This document shows, piece by piece, positions 8,564 to 20,038 of a DNA stretch of 64,000 nucleotides. The number at the start of each line of letters is the position of its first letter. Position 1 is the stretch's first letter. The stretch comes from Triangularia verruculosa. Lineage: Eukaryota > Ascomycota > Sordariomycetes > Sordariales > Podosporaceae. The notes beneath the pieces are model-generated. The model ran no database searches. It worked only from the letters and a program-made list of their open reading frames with translations, and was not told where the DNA came from. The translations under genes were made by a program, and so were the position numbers. The stretch lies in assembly GCA_033296885.1 (NCBI GenBank), contig MU863907.1, positions 186,001 to 250,000 on the forward strand, given 5' to 3'.

Positions 8564-11422
8564 ATGGACCCGTCGTCCAACATGCCGACTGGCTCACACG
8601 ACGCCGGCCGCTCTCAGTCAGCCGGCAGTGTCCCAACTGCACAGCTCCATCCCACGCTATCCCGCGAATCCACCTCGAGCACCGCAACCGTAACCCCAAA
8701 GACCGACTCGTGGCCCTCAAAGTTGACATCGCAGACCTCTGCCACGTCCGCCTCCTCTTCGGCTGCGCCTTCGCCCCTTCACTCGCGCGAACCCTCGCCA
8801 ACACGGCCGCAGCAACGAACGAGCACTTCCTCACGAGCGTCATCGATCAACGCCGGGCCCCGGTCGCGGAAAAACAGTACTCAAGACCTAAGCCCGTCTC
8901 GATCTGGAAAGCAAACCAACCCACCGCCGCCTCTCACGTCAAGGGCACTGTCCTCCTCCACGACTCCCGCCCTTTTGCCCTCTGTATCAGACCCAAGCTT
9001 CAATGCAGGTGCGCCTGTCAAGTCACCCACGTCCATGGAACATCTACGAGACTCGCCCCGGTGGCCGGTATCCCCTAGGTTGCGATCCCCTCCGCCCATT
9101 CTCCAACAGCCCAGCATCCCGCCGCAACGACGATCGGACCACGAAACACCATTAATTTCTCTTCAGCGTGCGACACCGCCCCAGCCTCGATACCAGGAAC
9201 CTCAGTCAGATACCGATCCCGACGACGCCCATCTTCCCCCCGGATTACGGACGCCCGCTCGAGGAGGCGGTGGAAGCAGTTCGACACTGGAGACAGTCCA
9301 GGAAGTCAGCCCGCTGGGCTCACCACGGGGGCCAGGACAGTCGATGGAGGAAAAGATTGCTGGCAGCATGGTCTCTGAATCGTCACAAGCGGATCTGATT
9401 GGCCTTGGGCTGTCCAAGGAGGTAGTTGGAAAATCCAATGCCGGCGCAAACGACAGCGGCAGTGATAATGGAAGTATCAAAGCCAGTCGGCGAGGTGGAT
9501 CTGGGATGCCACCGCCCCCTTTGACGACGAGGCAGTCGAGCACATCAATCAGGCCGGGCGCCTCGAAGGCCAAGCTAGGTGACTTGCCACTGCAGAGCAT
9601 GACTGTCGAGACAGAAACCGTCACATCAATTCCTCAGGCTGTGCTGGCCCCAAGCGTGGGCACCCAGGTGTCGAGTGCCAGCTTGCGAACAAAGGCCAGC
9701 AACGAGACGATACGACCACGGAAGGAAAAGAAGAAGCCGCCACGGAAGCAACCCACTGTGACGACGGTCAATGGTGAGAAACCACGTTCAGCTACATCCC
9801 CTAAATTACGACATCATATGTCCATGTTTTCAGTTTCTTCCTTTCATCAAGACAAGCGCCCATCTCCCCCAAGCTCTTTCAGTTCTCATGACAGCACGAC
9901 AGATGCCAAGCGGGAACCGGGGAGCAGGAGACACAGCCTTGTTCACCACATCAGCAACATGAGCCACCTACTGACACGAACACGTGTAGCATCCTCCAAA
10001 GCCGATATTTTCGAGGCCAAGGTCGCGAGCGCCGTCGAAGAAGCAAATTCTTCGGATTCCGAGGAGACATTTGTTTACGATTCTAACCCACCAGATGTCC
10101 GCGATCGACCACCGAGATTCCATTCACGAACACCAAGCGCAACCTCCATGGTCAGCCAAATCGACCGAACCGGGATGAGATCCATCCATACCGTAATGGA
10201 AAATGCCGGGCCCCAGATGGTTGTGAAGAAGAGCATGAAGTTCGTGAACACTTACAACAGCAATGCGAATGAAGGTACCTACGGCGATGATGACGGGAAG
10301 GGAACTAGCAGAAGCAACGCCGGCTCTGCCCGGGGAACGGCACGGCATCACCATCATTTCGGCCGTTGGGGTCGGAACGGAGGCGGTAATGGCCACCCAT
10401 CATTGTTCGCCGAGCACTCGCCTTTCAGCAATGCCGTGGCTGCCGGAAATGCGGGCTCAAGGCACCCTTCGAACCCCCCGAGTCCCCGCTACGCCAATAC
10501 CCGTAACTACTCGGCAGCAAATGGGAAGCGGTCGACACATCTATCTGCAGGCTATGATCTCGACGACAACACTACTGGCGCTGACGATGAGACGACACCT
10601 CTGGTCCAGTCTTCTACGATACGGTCATCGAGGTCAGGCAGAAGTAGGAGGGGCCCGCACTCGCATTCGTACCGGTCGATAGAGGCGCAACAATACCGGT
10701 CGCCTCCCTCCGTGCTCAACCGATTTGCGAGCTGCCTGGTCTTGACGGTCATGTTGTTGCTCATCGTGTCGGGCGCCATCGGCTTCATGTTTGCGACATC
10801 GCAACCTTTGACCAATGTTCAGCTCACCAACATGAGTCATATTGTGGCTAGTCAACAGGAACTCATGCTCGACCTTACTATCAGGGCGCACAATCCCAAC
10901 GTTGTGGTTGTTGCCGTGGACTCTTGCAACATCGAGGTGTTCGCCAAATCGCCGCGCGCGATGACAGATTCTGAATGGTGGCGACATACTCACCCCGGCG
11001 AGGTCGGACCACCGCCCCTCAAGAGGCCTGGCGGGGATATGGCGGTGATGGAAGCAGATGACGATGATGATTCGGCGCCTAATATGCACCTCGGCACCAT
11101 TACTGGCTTTGAAAGTGCCCTCACTTTTGAAGGTTCCTTCTTCAACCAAGGCGATTCTTATTCCACTGGAGAGGTTCGGCTGAAAGATCCTGGCAACGAC
11201 ACCAAACCTGGAGGGCCTGAGCGGTGGGAGCGGATCTTGGAGGATGAGTTTCAGCTGATTCTGAAGGGGGTCATCACATACACTCTTCCCCTAAGTCAGC
11301 GGGAACGAAAGGCCACCATCACCGCGAAAAAGACGATCCGACCGAACTCAGCCGACGACCCTGTGGTTAAGCCCGACCCGGCCACCGACGACGAAGTTAC
11401 CATCTCACTTAAATCTGAATGA
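8564..11422 (+). CDS. vac7: Vacuolar segregation protein VAC7
   Basis: Vacuole-membrane activator of the PI3P 5-kinase Fab1, needed to make PI(3,5)P2 and control vacuole size. Single exon of 952 aa. The ATG at 8564 (MDPSSNMP) is the first in frame; the frame is open further up only through non-ATG codons. Residues 1-700 are a disordered Ser/Pro/Arg-rich tail. A single membrane span follows at about 722-745 (FASCLVLTVMLLLIVSGAIG). The C-terminal lumenal domain begins with LTNMSHIVASQQELMLDLTIRAHNPN and DSCNIEVFAKS, the conserved LEA-like part of fungal Vac7, and ends in an acidic and Lys-rich tail. Family assignment rests on this domain order; the N-terminal half is variable in all homologues. 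It converges with the coiled-coil gene at 12914. Confidence 0.88.
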   Translation: MDPSSNMPTGSHDAGRSQSAGSVPTAQLHPTLSRESTSSTATVTPKTDSWPSKLTSQTSATSASSSAAPSPLHSREPSPTRPQQRTSTSSRASSINAGPRSRKNSTQDLSPSRSGKQTNPPPPLTSRALSSSTTPALLPSVSDPSFNAGAPVKSPTSMEHLRDSPRWPVSPRLRSPPPILQQPSIPPQRRSDHETPLISLQRATPPQPRYQEPQSDTDPDDAHLPPGLRTPARGGGGSSSTLETVQEVSPLGSPRGPGQSMEEKIAGSMVSESSQADLIGLGLSKEVVGKSNAGANDSGSDNGSIKASRRGGSGMPPPPLTTRQSSTSIRPGASKAKLGDLPLQSMTVETETVTSIPQAVLAPSVGTQVSSASLRTKASNETIRPRKEKKKPPRKQPTVTTVNGEKPRSATSPKLRHHMSMFSVSSFHQDKRPSPPSSFSSHDSTTDAKREPGSRRHSLVHHISNMSHLLTRTRVASSKADIFEAKVASAVEEANSSDSEETFVYDSNPPDVRDRPPRFHSRTPSATSMVSQIDRTGMRSIHTVMENAGPQMVVKKSMKFVNTYNSNANEGTYGDDDGKGTSRSNAGSARGTARHHHHFGRWGRNGGGNGHPSLFAEHSPFSNAVAAGNAGSRHPSNPPSPRYANTRNYSAANGKRSTHLSAGYDLDDNTTGADDETTPLVQSSTIRSSRSGRSRRGPHSHSYRSIEAQQYRSPPSVLNRFASCLVLTVMLLLIVSGAIGFMFATSQPLTNVQLTNMSHIVASQQELMLDLTIRAHNPNVVVVAVDSCNIEVFAKSPRAMTDSEWWRHTHPGEVGPPPLKRPGGDMAVMEADDDDDSAPNMHLGTITGFESALTFEGSFFNQGDSYSTGEVRLKDPGNDTKPGGPERWERILEDEFQLILKGVITYTLPLSQRERKATITAKKTIRPNSADDPVVKPDPATDDEVTISLKSE

Positions 11423-12913
11423 ACCTGCATCAGTTTTTACCGTGCGTCCATCGACTGCAAAGACATTTCCTTTCTCGACCACTCATGTGAATGACTCTCA
11501 TTTTTTATTCCCTCGGTCTCTCTCTTACTTTTTTTGTTTAAATATGTGTATATTCAGGGACTTTCTGTGTGTGATGGCGAGCGTTGCATGGCATATTATG
11601 GGTTAAAATATATTCCCCTCTGGAAGACATGGGCTGGGCAGGTAAAGACAGGAAGCAAATCGGGGAAGTGGGGGGTGGGGGCGTTTGGATTCGGTACACA
11701 AAAAATCAACACAAAGTTCACAATCACTCGCGGCAATTTTGAGCAATCAAGACTGGTATGGGAGACATAAAGAGGGGGGCAACCAGAAGACAAAACTGGA
11801 CCCGACATACTTTCTCGATCATCGATACCTCGCTTAATCAAATGTAATGACGGTGCGGTAGGAGGGAGATGTCTTGGAGTGTGTCTTTCTAGGAGGAAAA
11901 ACTCGATGTATGAAGGCAGTGGTTTTGGCAGGAAAGTGAGCTGCTTTTGTGTTTGGTTGATTGTGTGATACGTGATATCTGAAAGAGCGGAAAGATAGCT
12001 CTTAAGAGGATAAGATTTTAATGAATTATCATGTTAGATGTTTGTGGTTGCCTGCTGCAACCAAGTTTGGGGTCTAAACATATCGGCTCTGGCTCAGCTC
12101 TTCGTTTCAGGCACTAATTTCATTCTGTCATCTTCTGGGGCTCGTGAACCATACTGGCTGACATCATTCGTTGGCATCAGCATCATTTCTTCATTCCCAT
12201 CCATATACCCAGCTATTAGTTAGACGCAAGTCAAAGGAAAGCAGTACGGAGAAACACATCCCAAAGACATGGTTATGAAGATAGACTGATAAATGAACAT
12301 CGTATCCCTTCCCATTCACTTTGTAACAAACCGAAATAGTACCCATCACCTGCGCTGCGCTATGCCTCGCTCCTGTTCCAGACCTTGCTTGCTTTCATGT
12401 CATGCTTCTTCAATGAATTCTCTCTATCTATTCTCAAAACATACAAACACCCCACCTCCCAGTCTCAAATAATCTCAATTGAAGAACAAACAACAACCCC
12501 AGCTAAGCCACGCACAACAAAACGCAACAAAAAAAGAAGAAGAAGAGAAGCACGACAGATCATTATATATACCTATTACCATTCCCCCATCCTTCTCCGC
12601 CCAAGCCATAACTTTCCCAGTTCAAATATCATTTCGTTGTTCTTCATCTTTTCGTCGAAAATACGTACGTCATGGTTGTTGTTGTTGTTGTGTTTCATTT
12701 CAACCCTCGTTTCAGTGTGTTTCCCATATTTCATTTCATCCTCATACCCGAAAACCATCTATCCTACTTCCCCCCTCCCCCCCCCCCCCCTCACACACCG
12801 CCATCATCACCGATAGCCCCATCATTTTCGAGTTTGCAGCTCTCAAACCTCCATTGCTCCCTAGACTTTGTAAGGTGAAAGTTAAAAACAAGCCGTTCAA
12901 AAGCCTCTCTCTC
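11423..12913. other. Convergent 3' region with C-tract
   Basis: 1.5 kb between convergent stops of VAC7 and the coiled-coil gene. It is mostly low-complexity A/T- and C-rich sequence. A run of 14 C lies at 12777-12790, with CA- and AAC-rich patches around 12430-12540. I see no gene. Confidence 0.55.
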
Positions 12914-14939
12914 TTACTCCCTAATCGTCTCCGCATTCCCGCCAGCTGCCTCGTCCTTCTTGGCGAAGGCACTGGTGGCCCATCCCATCCAGCTGTTCCT
13001 CTTGTTCGCCCGCTCGGCGGCAGCCTGGGCCTCGGCATTCTCCTGAACCAATCTCAACGGCCTAGGCTTGTTGCCTCCAAAGGTGGTCTTCTCCTTCTCG
13101 TGCTGGCTCCTGGGCGGGCTGCTATGGCTGGAGACAAAGTCCCTTTCGAGAATCGAATCCCCGCTCGTGCTGCTTGTCTCGCTCCTCATGCCCGGGAAGT
13201 TCCCGGCCGAGGCAGGGGGAGCACCGGTGGTGGAGTGTGCGCTGGCCGGACCGTTGCCGCTGTTGCTGCCGCTCATGCTGGAGCGGTTGCCCGCGCCCTG
13301 GGGGGCCCAGAAGGTCTGGGAGGATCGGAGGGAGGGGGAAAGGGGCCCGTCGACAGCGGAGGGGCCCTTGTACATTGCGTTGACGATGGAGGCGGCACCG
13401 ACCGACGTGTACTGATCGCTCATGGGCCTAGCACGGCGAGTCGAGGTGTTACGGGTCAGGCCAATGGGAATGCTGGGCGCCGTGTCAGGGTTGGAGACGT
13501 CGGTGCTGGCCGAGGGCATGAAGCTCATAGGGCGGGGCTTGGGCTTAACACTGCCGCCAATGCTCATGGTTTTGGCGCGCTGGAGGAGAGAAGGCCCTGG
13601 CGGCGGCGGTTGCTGCTTAGGGGGCGGGGGTAGTTCCTTGTTGGTGTTCGCATTGGGTTTGAAGTCGTTGCCCTGATCGAGGATGTGCTCGAATCCTTGG
13701 TGTTGCAACAGACGCTCTATGATCTTGTTGATGTAGAGGGTCAGAGCCTTGTTCTGGTCCTTAACCGACTTGATCTCTGCCTCTAGGCGCTTCTGGATCT
13801 CGACTTCCTGTTCGTGGCCGGGGTCGCTTTCGGCAGCCCCGGAGAGCTCATCGGCCAAGCTGGCTCCGCTTGTTCTTCCTTCCAGGGCAGCGAGAGCGTC
13901 TTGGTTGGAGGTGGCGCCACCTAGATAGCTGAAATCATTGGTTCCAAAGTCGCCTTTGAGAGTCCTGTCCTGTAGAAGCAGCTGATAACTTTCGTTGTCT
14001 TCCATCAACCGAGCGTTGGCCACACGAGCCTCCATGAGTTGGCGCTCGACTTCCTGAAGACGACCACCTCCCTGGTTCTGCGACTCGACGAGCTTGATTT
14101 GCGCCTCAGCCAACTCGAGCCTTAGGGATTCAATGAGCTTGTCTTTTTGCAGCAAGAGCTTGGAGTTATTGCGTGAATCGCTGCGGTGGATGGACGACGG
14201 GGGCGCGAAGCTTCCATTTTCGATGCTGGGCGAGCTGGTCACCGCTGTTTTCGGGGTCAGTACAAATTCAAACACAAAGCACCGCACAACACTCACATTG
14301 TCGCGTCGGCCTATCCTCGTCGAGGTTTCTCTGTGCAAGGCTGTCTTTGAGGCGCTGGATCACGGTCTGCATCTCCTCCTCACGGTTGGCCATCTCTTCC
14401 TTCTCCTTCATCATGCCACTCCGCTCAGCCTCATAGATGTTCTCCATCTCGCGCATCTGGCGGGCGGCCTCGCGCTTCTCGTTAGTGAGTGTCTCGATCT
14501 GCTCTTCATGTTCGTGAACTCTCTCTTCGAGCTTTGCTTGTTCTCTGTGCGCCTCATCCAGCTTGTCTTGCAGGATTTCGACCTGGCGCTTAGTCGACTC
14601 GGCAGAGCTCTCTGCCCTTTCCAACCTTGCCTTCAAGTCGTCAATGATGGCCACGGTCTCGGCACGAATGGTCTCCTCGCGCTCCGCGTCGGCTGGACTG
14701 CCGCTCCTGCCATTGCTGGAAGCACCGTTGAGAAGGGACTGACGCCTTTCATGGGCGGCTGCACGGGCGGAAACAGGTGTGCCGGTCCGCGATGGACGGG
14801 TGCTGCGCGCGGCGGCAGCGGCGGGAGTAGAGCCAGATGTACTCGAGGTAGGAGTTGACGATCTTGCACTCGGGCGCTGCGGAGTTCCAGTGGGCGTCTC
14901 GCGACCAGTCGCCGGAGGCTTCTTGACGACGGCGGCCAT
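12914..14939 (-). CDS. Conserved fungal coiled-coil protein ('M protein repeat' type)
   Basis: Exons are 14939-14297 and 14244-12914 (52-bp intron, phase 1), giving 657 aa. The joined sequence reads ...DRPTRQS then VTSSPSIENG. An N-terminal Ser/Thr/Pro-rich segment (to about 65) leads into a long coiled coil (about 75-215, rich in Glu/Lys/Gln heptads). A second coil lies at about 240-300. A third helical segment around 355-400 contains LYINKIIERLLQHQGFEHIL. The rest is disordered, with a Pro cluster (PPPPKQQPPPPGP) and a conserved-looking end, NSWMGWATSAFAKK. Homologues are often labelled 'M protein repeat-containing' on coiled-coil similarity alone, which says nothing about function. A scaffold or tether role is a guess. 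Start at 14939 is the only ATG before the coil. Confidence 0.85.
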
Positions 14940-16322
14940 GGCGGTGGACTATGGATGTAGTATAGGTTCTTTTACGGCGAGTCTAGTGATGCTCTGCTAT
15001 GCAAAAAGAAAAAGAACCAAGACGCGCTGAAAAGATCAGGTAACGAGCGCAAAGTCGATAGGTTGAAAGAGGGGCTCGAAGACTCTTTTGGGGCGGTGAA
15101 GAGAGCGAGAAACTCGACGTTTCACCTCCAGTCGGGACGTTGTGTCTGTGAAGGGGGGATCGACCCCGGACAACAGCTGAGGGAGGATATTTGCCGACCC
15201 ACTTGCCTTGTCTGGCGTTCTAGCGTTGTTATTAGTGGCGTTTGGGGGACCCTTGGTCGCTGTGCTTCTTGACTCTCCAACGACTTGTACGACCGAAAGC
15301 CAGCTTTTTTTAATGGCTGCGTCTGCGAGGAATGAAATTTGTTGGCTGGGACCGGTTGCTGGGTTCCAGGTTCTCAGAGCATGCCGACCTTCACTTTAAT
15401 TATGCGCTGCTTGCTGTATGCACCTCGGCCACGAGACCAAAGCGCTATTCGGACTTGGAGTGATGTGTCTTGCAGTAGGGAGGCAGGTCATAAGCAGGTG
15501 TAGTATAGGGGCTAACGGTAGGTAGCACGCCGGCCTCTTATTTCCATAAGCTGTGACCTACCTTAATCATGCACCTACACCGCAGTATGCCCTGTAATTA
15601 CTCGGCTGTAATTCATTGTGGTGGGAGATTCGCTGAAACAAGCAACACGTCCCGCGTAGGTGATCCATGCAGCGATTACCTGGGTTATTGATCCTCGTCC
15701 GCCGTTATAAGTCCGGGGCACGTGGAGAAAAACCACGCTCCCTGCGACAATAGGGAGTCCTGAAGGGCAAAAACTGATAGCTTGTGTCCTTTCCAAGGGA
15801 CTTGCCTCCTTACGTAGGCTTGAGTGGTTCTTCAGTGGCCGACGACCAGGAGATTCGGCTCATCTATTTAATTAGAACAATCTGACCTTCAATGCATCTT
15901 CTCCAGACTGCCAGGCACGCACAGCTTTCAGTCGTCCATCTGGCATGGATGTTCCCTTTCGCGAACCTGAAGGATGAAGTATGGCTCGGGTCTCATTGGA
16001 CGTCAATGCTTAGTGACACAAAGCCAGCCTTCAAAAGTTGTTTACTCACCCCCTCACCACCTGGATCTAGTTCGAGGTTGTAGCCTCCTCGATTACGGTA
16101 GTCTTTTACCTCGGCAACTATTCAAGAAAGCAAAGAGGTGGCAACGAGAGGTCATGTATTACGACTATCTATGGAACCCATCCAGGGCAAGCCTGGCCAA
16201 CCATGGCCATCAAAATCACTTTTGAGCCGAGCATCAGCCCGGTGTGTGACTTTCCCGGAGTTTAGGACCCGAACGCCGTGCCAAATGCCAACTCTTTTCC
16301 CTGTCTTTTTGTGATTGACTCT
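14940..16322. other. Intergenic region
   Basis: 1.4 kb between the coiled-coil gene start and the rpl30 stop (both minus). The first 300 bp are probably promoter and leader of the coiled-coil gene. Copies of GGTAGG and its complement CCTACC occur at about 15515-15570. No coding frame is convincing. Confidence 0.5.
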
Positions 16323-16904
16323 TTAGGCGGTCTGGTCAGCCAAGATGTCGGAGTCACCAGCGTCGAGGATGGCCATGGTCGAGCACTTGAAGAGCTTTCC
16401 GAGAGCGGTACCAAGCTCAATCTGTACGGTATATCATTAGCACATGCACTTATACCCTCCAAAGCCTGTAGCAGACTTCTTCTCTGGGTAGGTCGTTTGA
16501 CGGAGCGTCTTCGCGGCCTGGAACGAACGGCCAGGAGTGGTGCCCGGGGTTGTTCTGATTGCAGAGTCAAGGGAGACTGTTGGGAGATCAACTTACGTTG
16601 GTGCCGTTGTAGTGGTGGACGGAAGTCTTGCTCATCATGGAGTAGTACTCGAGCTCCGACTTGCGGAGGGGAGGGGTGTTGGCGGCGATGAGAATCAGCT
16701 TCGCCTTGCCGCTGCGAAGGGCCTTGAGGGTGCTGCGGTAACCAAGGACAACCTTGCCTATAAGCCAACACCGTTAGTACTACATTATCGCAGAAAATGA
16801 AGCTCTCACGAGCTGTGTGATAGCGGCAGCGTACCGGACTTCATAACGAGGGCCAGCTTGGCGCCGATGGACTGAGCGTCCGACTTAGACTTTTTGGGAG
16901 CCAT
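16323..16904 (-). CDS. rpl30: 60S ribosomal protein L30 (eL30)
   Basis: Large-subunit ribosomal protein of the L7Ae/L30e/S12e RNA-binding family; in yeast it also represses its own splicing. Exons are 16904-16835, 16757-16597 and 16421-16323, with introns of 77 and 175 bp, giving 109 aa, normal for eL30. Conserved segments run in order: SIGAKLALVMKSGK, VVLGYRSTLKALRSGKAKL, ILIAANTPPLRKSELEYYSM, VHHYNGTNIELGTALGK and the C-terminal ILDAGDSDIL. All three exon joins are in phase and fall inside conserved segments. It shares a 371-bp promoter with the divergent rpl10. I checked the 175-bp intron for snoRNA C/D boxes and saw none. Confidence 0.97.
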
Positions 16905-17275
16905 TGCGATCGTTGGGGGTGGTTTGACAGAGATAGAAGTTGGCCTCGAAGGTTGGTGATGTCCTTGTCTTTGGCAGGAGTGTCGCTGGGTTGTAGAAAA
17001 AGACAAGTGAAGTTTTTCAGAAAGTTCGGAAATCTTGAAATCCCACACCACCGTGGGGTCGATTCTGATTGGCCGATCTATGTGGATCGGATTTTCCTTG
17101 TGCCCTAACAGTCCCACTTTTATTGCTCAGCTCAGCCGGTGGCAAAATGAGCCCGCGATTGGTAATCGACGGCGAATTTGAATGTGGTCAAAAGACAGAG
17201 GCTTCCCACTTGTCCCTCTCGCACCCCAACACCCAGCGACACCCATACCCAGTGACATCGCGAAAATCAGTCAAG
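16905..17275. promoter_or_regulatory. Divergent rpl30/rpl10 promoter with duplicated 12-bp box
   Basis: 371 bp separate the ATGs of two divergent 60S protein genes. The same 12-bp word, ACCCAGCGACAC, occurs twice, each time in the sense orientation of the gene it precedes. One copy is on minus at 16991-16980, 76 bp before the rpl30 ATG; the other is on plus at 17231-17242, 34 bp before the rpl10 ATG. Both lie in pyrimidine/ACC-rich leaders. The orientation and exact identity suggest a ribosomal-protein-gene element acting on DNA or in the 5' leader. Confidence 0.7.
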
Positions 17276-18245
17276 ATGGCCCGCCGTCCCGCCAGATGCT
17301 ACCGGTACTGCAAGAACAAGGTAAGCCTGCGACTGGAGATGTTGAAGTTGTAGACTTTCGAGCGAGTTGGCCGGCATTTTTCGATTTGGTGGTTTGTGGG
17401 CGGAAAATGGGCGAAAGATGATGGGGATTCAGAGGGCGGAACAACAGAGGAGGATTTCATCAACGAAAGATGCCGACGATGACGACAACGACAGCTGGCG
17501 ATGGCCTGATGCTGGAGCTCTGATTTCTATGCTACTCGTCATCAAGCGGATGCTAACATGATGCCTTCATAGCCGTACCCTAAGTCGCGCTTCAACCGTG
17601 GTGTCCCCGACCCTAAGATTCGCATCTTCGATCTTGGCCGCAAGCGTGCCACCGTCGATGACTTCCCTCTCTGCATTCACCTCGTGTCCAACGAGTATGA
17701 GCAGCTGAGCTCTGAGGCTCTTGAAGCCGCCCGCATTTGCGCCAACAAGTACCTCGTCAAGCTTGCCGGCAAGGAAGGTTTCCACCTCCGTGTCCGTGCT
17801 CACCCCTACCACGTCGTCCGTATCAACAAGATGTTGTCTTGCGCCGGTGCCGATAGACTTCAGACCGGTATGCGTGGTGCCTGGGGTAAGCCCAACGGCA
17901 TTGTCGCCCGTATCAACATTGGCCAGGTCATCCTGAGCGTCCGCACCCGTGACTCTAGTAAGTATCACTGCGCCGTTTCGCCGCGGTTGTGGCATATGCT
18001 AACTACCATTTTCAGACCGTGCTATCGCTCTCGAGGCTCTCCGCCGCTCCCAGTACAAGTTCCCCGGTCGCCAAAAGATCATTATCTCCAAGAACTGGGG
18101 TTTCACCCCCCTCCGCCGCGAGGAGTACCTCGAGGCCAAGGCCGCTGGCCGCGTCAAGGTCGACGGCGCTTATGTTCAGTTCCTGTCCAACAAGGGCAAC
18201 CTTGCCCAGAACATCAAGCGCTTCCCTGATGCCTTCACTGCTTAA
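17276..18245 (+). CDS. rpl10: 60S ribosomal protein L10 (uL16, QM family)
   Basis: Late-assembling large-subunit protein, placed in the cytoplasm and close to the peptidyl-transferase centre. Exons are 17276-17320, 17573-17957 and 18016-18245, giving 219 aa as expected. The first exon is only 15 codons (MARRPARCYRYCKNK), followed by a 252-bp intron and then PYPKSRFNRGVPDPKIRIFD. The second intron is 58 bp and falls inside RTRDSNRAIALEALRR. Other family hallmarks are HLRVRAHPYHVVRINKMLSCAGADRLQ and GMRGAWGKPNG, containing the flexible loop. Codons are strongly biased to C in third position, as in highly expressed genes. It is divergently paired with rpl30. Confidence 0.98.
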
Positions 18246-18535
18246 GGTGGTGCTGGTCATGGGGTCGTTGGGGAAAGAATGGTTTTTGGGCTTGAGGGTG
18301 GCGCAACGGGTCATTTTTAGGGCAGAGACGAAAGCATGTTTCTAGTAATGGTCATGCTTTGACAGTCAATGGAACCATTCAGCCATGGAATTTCATCACG
18401 GGATTTGTGCATTATACCACGGACGTTTTAACTAGGAGGTGAAAGTGATACAAGAAGTCTACACTCGACATGCTCATCTATCTAACCCACACCCATGTCT
18501 AGAATATGCAAATGTTCGCTCGGAAGCTGAGCATT

Positions 18536-18577
18536 CAGTCCAGAACACTCAGTCCAGAACACTCAGTCCAGAACACT
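18536..18577. repeat. 14-bp tandem repeat, three copies
   Basis: Three uninterrupted perfect copies of CAGTCCAGAACACT (18536-18549, 18550-18563, 18564-18577), about 290 bp past the rpl10 stop. It is non-coding and a likely length-polymorphic minisatellite. Confidence 0.9.
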
Positions 18578-19380
18578 TTGCCCCATGCCTTCCCTATGAA
18601 TCTCAGAATATAGCATCGAGACGACTCTACACCAAAGTGCCCACTCCAACCCGAGGATCAATGGCTCACATAATTAGATGACATCATTGTCAATATTTAT
18701 TAGCAAATGGAAGTTGCTGAGGAATCATCTTCATATTTTTTTTAGCTTGGATTGCCACTTTGTACTCGAGCAAAACATGAAGTGGTTCTTGGGCTGCCGG
18801 TTGGTCTTGTGTTGACTCTCTGATTACCGCGGCCGATGTCTGGCGAATGATCAGATAGTGTAGATTTCGCTCAACATAATAGATGATGGGCTTCTGTGTT
18901 ATTTGTTTGGTCTTTCCATCTGACAGGAAGTGGCCGGATCCCCTCCGTGCGTTGGTCACCTGCCTTCGCTTAGTGAGGGTTTTTATGACATTAGATCAAC
19001 TTGGTGTACATAGTCTGGAACGGCCAATAAGTGATCACGCTTTCTCAAGCTGACACCTTCATGGCGGCTGTTGTTTAATCGTTTCAAAAAGCTCCATCAT
19101 GAATCCTGACGTGGATGGTGGGGCTTATCGGATCTGTTCGACTTGATAACGTCAGCCCCTTTTTCGTGTGGAGCGTTGGACGGCAGTTTTATGCGCGTCT
19201 GGATTCAAGACGCGAATGTTGCCGCGAGAAGAAAAGCAGGATGCGAACAACCCAACATTTTGTCCACAGATGAAGACTTGATATCTGGAAAACGTTGACA
19301 TGAAAGTGCAGAGATAGGTCATCATAGGTGGGGTAAACGGACAGGGTCTCCCACACATCAAAAGCCTCCTTATCCTCATG

Positions 19381-19393
19381 CCCCCCCCCCCCC
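19381..19393. repeat. Homopolymer C tract (13 C)
   Basis: Thirteen consecutive C residues, flanked by ATG and AACAACAGC. Similar long C runs occur at 12777-12790 (14) and 43383-43393 (11), all non-coding. Such runs slip in replication and are error-prone in sequencing, so their exact length should be treated with caution. Confidence 0.8.
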
Positions 19394-20038
19394 AACAACA
19401 GCTGTCTGATAATCAGCATCCCGTGCCGCGGGCTCTGTGCTCAGCTCACATCTTGCAGCTCGCAGCCCACCCCCCCCAATCTACCCGATCGCCCCCCTCG
19501 CCCAGCCGCCCACTTGCTCCACGAGCTCTCCCATCTGGTTTCCGTCATCCTTTGTACCTGCACGTATTTCGTCAGACCAACCTGGCACTGTCAGTATTGC
19601 AGCAGACTCTCTATTGCCATATTCCAGACAAGGCCGTAGTTACACGATACCACCGTCAGCAGTCAGCGGCCACATTCAGCGTTCCATCGCCATCATCGAC
19701 AGACATCGCAAATCGCTGCTGAAACCAGATACCAGTGTCTGTTGTCCAGAGAACCTAAGCCTCAACCAACCCCTCACCGCCTCCAGTAAAGGCACGCGAC
19801 ATTGTGCCCCCTTTCTCTGAGCGAGCCAGCCAAAAGCATTCGATTTAGTCACGGTTCTGCTCCCGACCACCGGAGTGGTCCCTCTGGAAGCGCCCTTCCT
19901 CTTTGGGGACCCCCGCGATAAACAAGCTGCCACCTGGGGTCTTCTTCCCCCAGTCCCCTGTCGCCCAACGTCAACAACCTCCATCTCAGCGCTGCTGTTC
20001 TCGTGCTGTGTACTTGCAGTCACCTCTCGCTGTCCGAC

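Larger units (their letters stand above)
18246..20038. other. Intergenic region with short tandem repeat and C-tract
   Basis: 1.8 kb between rpl10 and the 597-aa gene. It contains three perfect tandem copies of a 14-bp unit at 18536-18577 and 13 consecutive C at 19381-19393. The stretch from about 19400 is C-rich and probably carries the promoter and leader of the next gene. No gene is supported. Confidence 0.55.

Noticed and set aside
12479..13633. 384-codon plus-strand frame
   Set aside because: It lies antisense over the coiled-coil gene's Ser/Pro-rich end and a C-rich spacer, and its composition reflects that. It has no protein pattern.
15480..15600. Possible tRNA-like or hairpin sequence near the GGTAGG/CCTACC repeats
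   Set aside because: No A box/B box pair and no cloverleaf could be drawn. Searches by eye for GGTTCGANNCC elsewhere in the spacers gave no tRNA.
16422..16596. snoRNA inside the 175-bp rpl30 intron
   Set aside because: No C/D box pair or ACA box found on reading; it is treated as an ordinary intron.
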